56,320 nucleotides of DNA from Telmatospirillum sp. (GTDB lineage Bacteria > Pseudomonadota > Alphaproteobacteria > Rhodospirillales > Magnetospirillaceae), in contig JARLJB010000251.1 in assembly GCA_031291415.1 (NCBI GenBank), forward strand, positions 1-56,320, in the 5' to 3' direction. The notes below the pieces were generated by a model. That model was not told the origin of the DNA. It worked only from the letters and a program-made list of their open reading frames with translations, and made no database searches. Shown piece after piece: positions 34,445 to 41,942 of this stretch; within the stretch, counting starts at the first letter, position 1; each line of letters opens with the position of its first letter. The translations under genes were made by a program, and so were the position numbers.

Positions 34445-35440
34445 ATGGTACAATCTGTCGGAAGTTTGGCCGACGTCTTTTCCCTATTCCAACAGGGAAG
34501 CGCGTCGCGAAATCGGCAGACCGGTGCGTCCGATGCCATTACGGCATTCGACAGTACCAAGGAAAGCGATAGTAGCAGTAGCAGCAGCTCGTCGGCAAGC
34601 ACCGACAGCAGCGCGTCGAGTTCTGCCACCAGCGGCGTTCAGCCAGCGGCCAGCGGGCGCGACTTCGAGAACGCGTTTCAGCGATTATCGACGGACCTTC
34701 AGGCTTTGATGGTGCGGGTACAGTCGGCTTCGGAGACCAACTCCACCACGGGGGCCAGTTCGACTTCCCGTTCCAATAGTTCGAGCTCTTCAAGTTCTTC
34801 AAGCTCCGACACCAGTAGTTCAAGTTCCGACGCCAAGACGGCAAGTTCGGATTCCGGAGGCTCGGGCGGCAGCGCCGGCAGTGTAAGTACCGTAAGTACC
34901 GTAAGTACCGGCAGCAGTCCCAGCGGCGGCGGCAGCACCGATGCCGCGGCGGCCACCACGGCCTCTGCCGCCACGTCGACGGCCAGCGGCGGTACGTCGG
35001 CCAGCGCGACGACCGGCAGCGATAGCGATGGCACGACGATGGCGGCTCGCGAGACCGACGCGGCGACCGGCCAGCACCATCATCACAGCAGCGGAAACTG
35101 GGCGTTGCAGGGCGACATTGACGCGTTGGTCAACGACCTGCATGGATTGGTCCAGGTTGCCAATGGCGAGGCCTCGGCTGTCGAGACCAAGGTAAGTCCG
35201 TCGGCCGCCGCAGCCGCCTCGGCTGCGGCGACGACCGGAAGTGGCGACGCGACCGCCGGGATCGTCGCCGGCCAATCGGCGGCGGCGGTCACCGCTTCCG
35301 ACCAGGTGGCCGGTACGACGCTGGAAACGGCGACCTACGGTTTCGTCCAGAATCTGCAGCAAGCCCTGCAAAGCTACGGTTCGACGGCAGCCAACAGCAA
35401 CAGTTCGCAGACCGCGACAACCGTGACGGCAATCGGTTGA
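34445..35440 (+). CDS. Serine-rich low-complexity protein of unknown function
   Basis: A 331-residue acidic protein, Ser/Ala/Thr/Gly-rich with poly-Ser runs at about 43-55 and 105-130. Ordered islands lie at the N-terminus (MVQSVGSLADVFSLFQQG), near residue 73 (DFENAFQRLSTDLQALMVRV), near 220 (DIDALVNDLHGLVQVANGE) and near the C-terminus (TYGFVQNLQQALQSYG). No signal peptide is seen. A 9-bp GTAAGTACC unit repeats three times at about 34883 (VST-VST-VST). ATG at 34445 follows AGGGGAGAA and a sigma-54 promoter. Function not recognised; a surface, secreted or flagellum-associated role is speculation. Confidence 0.7.
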   Translation: MVQSVGSLADVFSLFQQGSASRNRQTGASDAITAFDSTKESDSSSSSSSSASTDSSASSSATSGVQPAASGRDFENAFQRLSTDLQALMVRVQSASETNSTTGASSTSRSNSSSSSSSSSSDTSSSSSDAKTASSDSGGSGGSAGSVSTVSTVSTGSSPSGGGSTDAAAATTASAATSTASGGTSASATTGSDSDGTTMAARETDAATGQHHHHSSGNWALQGDIDALVNDLHGLVQVANGEASAVETKVSPSAAAAASAAATTGSGDATAGIVAGQSAAAVTASDQVAGTTLETATYGFVQNLQQALQSYGSTAANSNSSQTATTVTAIG

Positions 35441-35607
35441 CGGTCTGAGAGCGGATGGCACAGGCCGGCCCTTCTCGAAAACGAAAAAGGATGGGGGCAG
35501 TCGGCGGCGGTCGATTACCCTGTCCGCGTTCCACTCCCCTTGCCTCGTCCGAGCGTTCCCCTATACTGCGCCGACAGAGCATCTCCCTGTCACAAGGCGC
35601 TTATCCC

Positions 35608-36822
35608 ATGAAAGGTGAAGTCAAGAAAGTTGTCCTGGCCTATTCCGGCGGGTTGGACACATCGATCATCCTGCGCTGGCTGCAAGATCAATATCAGTGC
35701 GAGGTGGTGACCTTCACTGCCGATCTCGGCCAAGGCGAGGAACTGGAACCGGCGCGTAAGAAGGCCCTGATGATGGGCATCAAGCCGGAAAATATTTTCG
35801 TCGACGATCTGCGCGAAGAATTCGTCCGCGATTTCGTGTTCCCGATGTTCCGGGCCAATGCCCTTTACGAAGGCGTCTACCTGCTCGGGACATCGATTGC
35901 CCGGCCTCTGATCGCCAAGCGGCAGATCGAGATCGTCGAGGCGACCGGTGCCGATGCCGTCGCCCACGGCGCCACCGGCAAAGGCAATGACCAGGTCCGC
36001 TTCGAGCTTGGCTATTACGCCCTGAAGCCCGACATCAAGGTGATTGCGCCCTGGCGCATCTGGAATCTTCACTCGCGCACCAAGCTCCTGGATTTCGCCG
36101 AGAAGCACCAGATTCCCATCGCCAAGGACAAGCGGGGCGAGGCGCCCTATTCGACCGACGCCAACCTTCTGCATATCTCCTACGAGGGCAAGGCGCTTGA
36201 GGATCCTTGGACCGAGCCCTTCGAAGACATGTTTACCCGTTCGGTCAGCCCCGAAAAGGCGCCCGACAAGGCGACCTATGTCGAGATCGAGTTCGAGAAC
36301 GGCAATGCCGTGGCTATCGACGGCGAGCGTTTGTCGCCGGCCGCCCTGCTGACCAAACTGAACGCCTTGGGCGGCGCCAACGGTATCGGACGCCTCGACC
36401 TGGTGGAAAACCGCTTCGTCGGCATGAAAAGCCGTGGCGTCTACGAGACCCCCGGCGGCTCGATCCTGATCGTCGCCCATCGGGCGGTGGAAAGCATCAC
36501 GCTCGATCGTGGCGAGGCGCATCTCAAGGACGAGTTGATGCCGCGTTACGCCGAGCTGATCTACAACGGTTTCTGGTGGAGCCCGGAACGTCGGGCGATT
36601 CAGACGATGATCGACGAGGTCAGCCAGAACGTCGTCGGGACCGTGCGGCTCAAGCTTTACAAGGGCAATGTCACGGTGGTCGGGCGCAAGTCGCCGAAAT
36701 CCCTCTATCGTCACGACTATGTGACCTTCGAGGAAGACTCGGTCTACAACCAGCGCGACGCCGAAGGCTTCATCAAGCTGACCGCGTTGCGCATGCGGTT
36801 GGCCAAGATGGCGCGCGGCTGA
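35608..36822 (+). CDS. argG: Argininosuccinate synthase
   Basis: Condenses citrulline and aspartate with ATP in arginine synthesis. The 404 residues match the family. The ATP-PPi loop [15 protein letters not shown] is near residue 10, [14 protein letters not shown] near 117, and [20 protein letters not shown] near 150. ATG at 35608 starts the conserved sequence; the 51-residue in-frame extension upstream is unlike the family. The gene stands alone with a strong terminator downstream. Confidence 0.97.
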   Translation: MKGEVKKVVLAYSGGLDTSIILRWLQDQYQCEVVTFTADLGQGEELEPARKKALMMGIKPENIFVDDLREEFVRDFVFPMFRANALYEGVYLLGTSIARPLIAKRQIEIVEATGADAVAHGATGKGNDQVRFELGYYALKPDIKVIAPWRIWNLHSRTKLLDFAEKHQIPIAKDKRGEAPYSTDANLLHISYEGKALEDPWTEPFEDMFTRSVSPEKAPDKATYVEIEFENGNAVAIDGERLSPAALLTKLNALGGANGIGRLDLVENRFVGMKSRGVYETPGGSILIVAHRAVESITLDRGEAHLKDELMPRYAELIYNGFWWSPERRAIQTMIDEVSQNVVGTVRLKLYKGNVTVVGRKSPKSLYRHDYVTFEEDSVYNQRDAEGFIKLTALRMRLAKMARG

Positions 36823-36837
36823 CGCTTCAAACGAAAA

Positions 36838-36870
36838 ATTGGCCCCTCTCTTTCCCGGAGAGGGGCCAAT
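36838..36870. terminator. Strong bidirectional terminator between argG and MBL gene
   Basis: ATTGGCCCCTCTC at 36838-36850 and GAGAGGGGCCAAT at 36858-36870 form a perfect 13-bp stem with a 7-nt loop. It lies 15 bp after argG and 29 bp before the end of the convergent MBL-fold gene. AAAAA precedes it, giving a T-run for the minus-strand transcript. Confidence 0.8.
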
Positions 36871-36899
36871 GTCGGGGTCGCTTCTGCTGGAAACCTGGT

Positions 36900-37769
36900 T
36901 TAAGGCCCGAAACGCCCTCCAGCACCAGCCGGTGCCTCATAGAGAATGGCATAGCCACTGTTCATTCTTTTGATGCGGGCGAAGCCGAGTTCGCCCAGAT
37001 GCATGCCGGCTATCAGAAGTTTCTCCGAACTGACCACGTCCAGAATCTTTGATCGTGTTGCGGCCGCGACGGTGGAGTCTTGATCGAATGCGATCGACAC
37101 TTCCGGGTGGGCGATCTGGATATGGGGAAAATGGACGACGTCTCCCCAGACAAGCAGGCTCTGGCCACCGGATTCGACACGGTATCCGGTGTGTCCATCG
37201 GTGTGTCCCGGGAACGGCATGGCGCTGATACCGGGAAGCACCTCGCCATCATCGAACGTGCGCAGCCTTGCGCGATAGCCGTCGAATGCCTGACGGGCAA
37301 TCAGAAAATTGCCGCGAACCCGCTCGTTGGCGCGACTTAGATTTCCGTCATCTTGCCAAAAGGCCACCTCTCGCCGGTTGGCAACGAGCTCGGCATTTGG
37401 AAAGGCAATCTCTCCTGATGCGTCCATCAACCCTCCGACATGATCGGGATGAGCGTGCGTCAGGAGGATCGTGCCGATTTCGGATGGGTCGATACCGGCC
37501 AACGGCAAGTTGGTTCTCAGGCGGCCGCCCCAATGTTTGATGCCTCCGGCCCCACTGTCGATCAGGATCGTCCGGCCGCCACCTCGCACCACGTAACAGT
37601 TGATATGTACGGAGGAATGCTCCTCCACTCCCGCATCATCTTGTATTCGGGAGGCATCGGCCGGATCGATATTCGAGAGGAATTCCAGGCTGGCCGTAAG
37701 ATAGCCGTCACTGATTGCCGTGACCGTATAATCGCCGATCCGTCGGCTCGGAAAGGTAAAAGCGGACAT
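36900..37769 (-). CDS. MBL-fold metallo-hydrolase
   Basis: A 289-residue metallo-beta-lactamase-fold enzyme with a di-metal site: THAHPDHVGGLM near residue 104 (HxHxDH), a further His in MPFPGHTDGHTGY near 188, and an Asp in LVWGDVVHFP near 210. A terminal His lies in AGMHLGELGF. The pattern fits lactonases and related esterases (AHL-lactonase-like) more than true beta-lactamases. It has no signal peptide. It is the last gene of a small operon with a tautomerase-like and an unknown protein, all divergent from a LysR regulator. Confidence 0.88.
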   Translation of the reverse strand: MSAFTFPSRRIGDYTVTAISDGYLTASLEFLSNIDPADASRIQDDAGVEEHSSVHINCYVVRGGGRTILIDSGAGGIKHWGGRLRTNLPLAGIDPSEIGTILLTHAHPDHVGGLMDASGEIAFPNAELVANRREVAFWQDDGNLSRANERVRGNFLIARQAFDGYRARLRTFDDGEVLPGISAMPFPGHTDGHTGYRVESGGQSLLVWGDVVHFPHIQIAHPEVSIAFDQDSTVAAATRSKILDVVSSEKLLIAGMHLGELGFARIKRMNSGYAILYEAPAGAGGRFGP

Positions 37770-37790
37770 CGTTCTTCTCCGGACGGTATC

Positions 37791-38117
37791 TCAATTGCAA
37801 GCGTGAATGCTGGAAGCGGCATAACCAAAACAACGAATCCGTGCCGTGAGGCCGGTACTGCGTCTTATGGCGTCGTCCAGCGCTTCCATGAACCGCTCCA
37901 TCACCGACGGCGTGCGAAACGGCTCAAGGCGATAGTGAATGTCCGCAAATACCGGGTGCCCTCGACCGTGTCGGACGCCGGCGTAGATGACGTGGACGTT
38001 ATTCAGTGCGGCCCACAGAAGGCCCGTGCAGAGTTCGGTGCATTGGTCGGTGAGCTCCGCGAGTTTTTCGTCCGATGGCATCTTTTCGTCCGGGATGAAA
38101 ATCGTGACATTGGGCAT
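37791..38117 (-). CDS. Tautomerase-superfamily-like small protein
   Basis: A 108-residue protein starting Met-Pro-Asn-Val, so removal of Met would expose Pro1, the catalytic base of 4-oxalocrotonate tautomerase relatives. The opening beta strand then helix (VTIFIPDEKMPSDEKLAELT) and the later VHVIYAGVRHGRGHPVFADI resemble that fold. Similarity was judged by pattern only, so a stress-response or unrelated dimeric barrel is possible. The gene lies 21 bp upstream of the MBL hydrolase gene and 13 bp after the unknown 176-residue protein. Confidence 0.55.
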   Translation of the reverse strand: MPNVTIFIPDEKMPSDEKLAELTDQCTELCTGLLWAALNNVHVIYAGVRHGRGHPVFADIHYRLEPFRTPSVMERFMEALDDAIRRSTGLTARIRCFGYAASSIHACN

Positions 38118-38130
38118 CGTCGATCTCTCG

Positions 38131-38661
38131 TTACTGCGCAGCCACGCGTGCGTTTATCAGTTGTTTTGTCATCGGAGCGTAGAGCTGGATATCGGACTGG
38201 CGCTCGGCAAGATGCGCGTTTTGGCGATCCAGCCTGGCAAGCCAGCGGCGTTCGGGGACTTTCTCCAGCGCCACGGCATGCAGGACGGATGGACTGAGCC
38301 CCATCTTGATCAGGGAATCGGGGCCGCTCGGGCAAAGCACCAAGACCTCGTCCTGTTCCACGGCTGGAGCCCGGTCAATACCGCTGTAGAGGTTTCGGTA
38401 CCAATCGGTGATGTGACGCTGCCATCGCGCGAAGGTACCACCCCCTTTTTGGCGATATTCCCCGCCCATCAGCACATCGGACCGGTCGATCGTGTGGATG
38501 GCCAGATAGACTGGGTAACCTCGGCCCAACGCCTTGAAACGCTGCGAGGTGTGAAAGCCAGTGACCGAAATGAGGGCGGGTAGCTTGTCCAGGCTATAGA
38601 AATCGTTCCATTCGGCTTCGCTGCCGGGATCGGCGTAGCTGCATTCCACGGTATAGATCAT
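38131..38661 (-). CDS. Unknown 176-residue protein, possible ferredoxin-fold (EthD-like)
   Basis: ATG at 38661 follows AGAAGG; the longer frame upstream has no coherent sequence and overlaps the LysR leader. The N-terminus MIYTVECSYADPGSEAEWND followed by FYSLDKLPALISVTGFHTSQ resembles the dimeric alpha/beta-barrel (EthD/ABM) type in which a His/Tyr-rich strand starts the fold. This assignment is tentative. It heads a three-gene operon with tautomerase-like and MBL-fold enzymes, so it probably takes part in the same degradation route. Confidence 0.6.
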   Translation of the reverse strand: MIYTVECSYADPGSEAEWNDFYSLDKLPALISVTGFHTSQRFKALGRGYPVYLAIHTIDRSDVLMGGEYRQKGGGTFARWQRHITDWYRNLYSGIDRAPAVEQDEVLVLCPSGPDSLIKMGLSPSVLHAVALEKVPERRWLARLDRQNAHLAERQSDIQLYAPMTKQLINARVAAQ

Positions 38662-38821
38662 GTGATTGCCTTCTGAGACGGGAAGTGCGCCGCGAAGCGG
38701 CCTCATATTGATATTGAGTAATGATAATTGGACATTTCGCCGCGGAAACAGCGATATTCGGTCAGGCTTCAGTGACTTTTCATCAAGGTGCCGCCCGGCG
38801 CACCTACTCCGTGAGGTTCGT

Positions 38822-39736
38822 GTGCGACGAAAAATTCCCAGCAATTCCGCCCTCATGGCGTTCGAGGCGGCGGCACGGCATGGCAGCTTTGCCCGCGCCG
38901 CCGACGAACTGGCTCTAACGGAAGGGGCTGTCAGCCGCCAGATTGCGCGTCTGGAGTCATTCTTGGGGGTCGCTCTATTCGATCGTGTCGGTAACCGCGT
39001 TCGGCTCGTGCCCAATGGAACGCGCTACGCCGCTCAGGTGCGCGAAGTCCTCGATCGCCTCGAACGGGACAGCCAGTACCTGATGGGGCAACCCATTGAT
39101 GGGAAAAGCATCGACATTGCCGCCATCCCGACCTTCGCCACCCGCTGGCTCATTCCTCGTTTGAAGCGATTTCAGGACAAGAACCCGAATATCACGGTGC
39201 ATCTCGCCGAACGCATGGAGCCCTTCATTCTCGCCGGTAGCGGTTTCGACGCGGCAATCCATTTCGAACATCCCGCGTGGGCGGGTTTGCACACGCATCA
39301 TTTGTTGCGGGAAGTATTGATCCCGGTTTGCCACCCGGCACTTCTCACGGACGTCAAACCAGAGATCTTGCTCGATGGATTGCCACGCCTTCACAGGCGC
39401 CAAAATCCGGAAGCGTGGCAGCTTTATGCGCAAGAGACCGGCATCAAGCTGACCAATCCGGCGGTCGGCGCACGTTACGACCTTCACTCCATGCTGATCG
39501 AGGCGGCTCTGGCCGGCCTGGGCGTCGCATTGGTGCCGCGTCTCTATGTCGAGGCGGAACTCAAACAAGGTCGCCTGGCCGCTCCTTGGCCGGAAGGCAA
39601 AACGATTGCCAAGAAGTTCTGTCTCGTTCTTCCGGAGCCGATCAAGCTGGGTGAGGGGCCGTTACAGGCGTTCGCGAACTGGATTTTGGATGAGGCGAGG
39701 ATCTCGGAACACGCTCTTCCCCGACAGACAGGTTAG
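38822..39736 (+). CDS. LysR-family transcriptional regulator
   Basis: A 304-residue regulator. The N-terminal helix-turn-helix is FEAAARHGSFARAADELALT followed by EGAVSRQIARLES; the effector domain starts near residue 90 (IDIAAIPTFATRWLIPRLKR), typical of the GcvA branch. GTG at 38822 follows GTGAGG; the longer frame from 38666 adds an unrelated tail. It is divergent from the MBL/tautomerase operon, which it most likely controls through the 160-bp gap. Its 3' end overlaps the convergent GGDEF-EAL gene by 4 bp within a 23-bp direct repeat. Confidence 0.9.
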   Translation: MRRKIPSNSALMAFEAAARHGSFARAADELALTEGAVSRQIARLESFLGVALFDRVGNRVRLVPNGTRYAAQVREVLDRLERDSQYLMGQPIDGKSIDIAAIPTFATRWLIPRLKRFQDKNPNITVHLAERMEPFILAGSGFDAAIHFEHPAWAGLHTHHLLREVLIPVCHPALLTDVKPEILLDGLPRLHRRQNPEAWQLYAQETGIKLTNPAVGARYDLHSMLIEAALAGLGVALVPRLYVEAELKQGRLAAPWPEGKTIAKKFCLVLPEPIKLGEGPLQAFANWILDEARISEHALPRQTG

Positions 39737-39747
39737 TCCAATTTCCA
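39725..39747. repeat. 23-bp direct repeat, left copy
   Basis: CAGACAGGTTAGTCCAATTTCCA. It covers the stop codons of both the LysR and the GGDEF-EAL genes. The right copy lies 4620 bp away at 44345 and differs by one base. The pair exactly brackets the GGDEF-EAL and sensor-kinase genes. Confidence 0.7.
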
Positions 39748-41931
39748 TGCCGACGGGGTCGGCATTGTCGCCCGTCCGTCGGCGACGGCAGGGGACGACG
39801 GGGCGTCGAGGGCGTAGCGTTCGAAGTCTTCCATCGGCAAGGGCCGGCTGAAGAAGTATCCCTGGTAGACGCGGCATCCCGAGTGCGCCAGGAAGGCCAG
39901 TTGTTCGGCCGTTTCAACGCCCTCGGCGATCACTCCCAGACCGAAGCTTTGGGACAACGCCACGATGGTTTTGGCGATGGTGGCATCGTTCGGGTCGGTG
40001 AGCACGTCGCGGACAAAGGACTGATCGATCTTCAATTCGTCCAAAGGCAATCGCTTCAGATAGAACAGCGATGAGTAGCCGGTGCCAAAATCGTCCAGCG
40101 AGAATCCCACGCCTTCGGCTTTGAGCCGGACCATCTTCCTGATGATGTCCTCGACGTTCTCGACCAGTAGGCTTTCGGTCAATTCAAGCTTCAGTCGCTG
40201 CGGGTTCGCCCCGGTTTTCCCAAGGACCGCCAGAACGGTATCGACAAAATCCGGTTGACGGAACTGGCGGGCGCTGACATTCACCGCGATGGTCAGATGC
40301 GCCAGCCGCGGATGCCCGCTCCACTTGGTCAATTGGGCGCAGGCCGTCTCAAGGACGCCCTGCCCCAACGGCAGGATCAGGCCGGTTTCCTCGGCCAGGG
40401 GAATGAAATCGGCGGGAGAGACGATGCCGCGCCTGGGATGGCGCCAACGCACCAGGGCTTCGGCCCCGGTCAGGACGCCGCCGCTTTCCACCTGTGGCTG
40501 GTAATAAAGAACCAGCTGATTTTCTTTTATTCCCTGGAACAGGTCGGCCTCGATCTCGGCCCGCATATGGATGGCGGCCTGCAAATCCGGATCGAAGAAG
40601 CGCACGGTATTGCGTCCCGCGGCCTTCGCCTCGTACATGGCGATCTCGGCTTGCTTCATCAATCCGTCGATGCCGACGTCAGGTTCGCCGAACAAGGTGA
40701 TGCCGATACTCGTCGTGCTGCGGAACTCCTTGCCCGAGATCCGGTAAGGCTCGGCCAGGTTGACGCGGATTTTCTCGCCGACCATTTCTGCCCTGGCGGC
40801 CGTTTCCTCGGGGTTTTCGCTGAGATCGGTCAGAACGACAACGAACTCGTCGCCGCCGATGCGTGCCACGGTATCGACATCGCGACAGATGGTCATCAGG
40901 CGCTGCGACACCTCCCGCAGCAATAGGTCGCCGGTTTCGTGGCCCTGGGTCTCATTCAGTGTCTTGAAGTTGTCCAGGTCGACGAACAGCAGGGCTCCGT
41001 TCCGCCCGGTTCGCGTGGCAGCGGCCAACGCCTGGGTCAATCGATCCATCAACAGACGCCGATTCGGCAGACGGGTCAGCTGGTCATAGAAGGCCAGTTC
41101 CTGAATACGGTTCTCGGCCGCCTTGCGCTGGGTGATGTCGCGGGCGATGCCGAGAACACCAACCAGCGTCCCGGCGGCGTCGTGCAGGGGCGTCTTGATG
41201 GTCTCCAACACCGCCCGATGGCCGTCGCAGGCATAGGTGACCGTTTCCTCATTGATGCTTGGCTGGCCGGCCATCATCGCTTCGCGGTCCTTCTGCCGGA
41301 AGAAATCCGCCAGATCCTTAGCCACAAAGTCGTAATCGGTCTTTCCGACGATCTCACTCTCGCGGGCGCCGAAGAACCGTTCGAATTCGGAGTTGCACGA
41401 CAGGAAGACGCCTTGGACGTCCTTCAGCCAGATCAGATCGGGAATGGTGGCCAGCAGCGTGTGCAACTGGACCCGTTCGTTGTCGATCTTTGTCAGCGCC
41501 TGCCGGAGTTCCCTGGTCCGTTCGTCCACCAGTTCCTCAAGATGATGACGCAGGCGATGGATTTCCAAATGCGTGCGGACCCGAACCAGCAATTCTTCGC
41601 GTCGATAGGGCTTGGTGACGAAGTCCACCGCTCCCAATGCGAAGCCTTCCAGCATCTTGTTCATTTCCGAGTGGGCACTGACAAAGATGATCGGAACATC
41701 GCGCGTTTCCACATGCGCCCGCAGCCTTCGACAGACCTCGAAGCCATCCATCCCGGGCATGCGGATATCCAGCAACACCAGTTCCGGCGGATTGCTGATG
41801 GCGGAACGCACCGCCAGTTCGCCGTCGATGGCGGAACGGACGCTATAACCCTCGGCTTCCAGAAGCTCCGATAAAAACATGAGAGCGTCCGGAGTGTCAT
41901 CGACGGCGAGAATTTCCCCCTTGCCTGTCAT
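39733..41931 (-). CDS. REC-PAS-GGDEF-EAL cyclic-di-GMP enzyme
   Basis: A 732-residue two-domain c-di-GMP protein with sensor input. A receiver domain at about 1-125 has the phospho-acceptor in VLLDIRMPGMDG near residue 54. A short coiled coil and a PAS domain (about 155-280) follow. The GGDEF site is intact (VARIGGDEFVVVLTD near 359), as is the EAL domain (GAEALVRWRHP near 488, SLDDFGTGYSSLFY near 612). It may therefore both make and break c-di-GMP. It starts 11 bp after the sensor kinase gene, which probably phosphorylates its receiver. Confidence 0.93.
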   Translation of the reverse strand: MTGKGEILAVDDTPDALMFLSELLEAEGYSVRSAIDGELAVRSAISNPPELVLLDIRMPGMDGFEVCRRLRAHVETRDVPIIFVSAHSEMNKMLEGFALGAVDFVTKPYRREELLVRVRTHLEIHRLRHHLEELVDERTRELRQALTKIDNERVQLHTLLATIPDLIWLKDVQGVFLSCNSEFERFFGARESEIVGKTDYDFVAKDLADFFRQKDREAMMAGQPSINEETVTYACDGHRAVLETIKTPLHDAAGTLVGVLGIARDITQRKAAENRIQELAFYDQLTRLPNRRLLMDRLTQALAAATRTGRNGALLFVDLDNFKTLNETQGHETGDLLLREVSQRLMTICRDVDTVARIGGDEFVVVLTDLSENPEETAARAEMVGEKIRVNLAEPYRISGKEFRSTTSIGITLFGEPDVGIDGLMKQAEIAMYEAKAAGRNTVRFFDPDLQAAIHMRAEIEADLFQGIKENQLVLYYQPQVESGGVLTGAEALVRWRHPRRGIVSPADFIPLAEETGLILPLGQGVLETACAQLTKWSGHPRLAHLTIAVNVSARQFRQPDFVDTVLAVLGKTGANPQRLKLELTESLLVENVEDIIRKMVRLKAEGVGFSLDDFGTGYSSLFYLKRLPLDELKIDQSFVRDVLTDPNDATIAKTIVALSQSFGLGVIAEGVETAEQLAFLAHSGCRVYQGYFFSRPLPMEDFERYALDAPSSPAVADGRATMPTPSAWKLD

Positions 41932-41942
41932 GCGGTTCTCGA

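Noticed and set aside
35090-35100. His-His-His-His stretch in the serine-rich protein as a metal site
   Set aside because: Four histidines in a low-complexity tract without supporting residues are not enough to claim a binding site.
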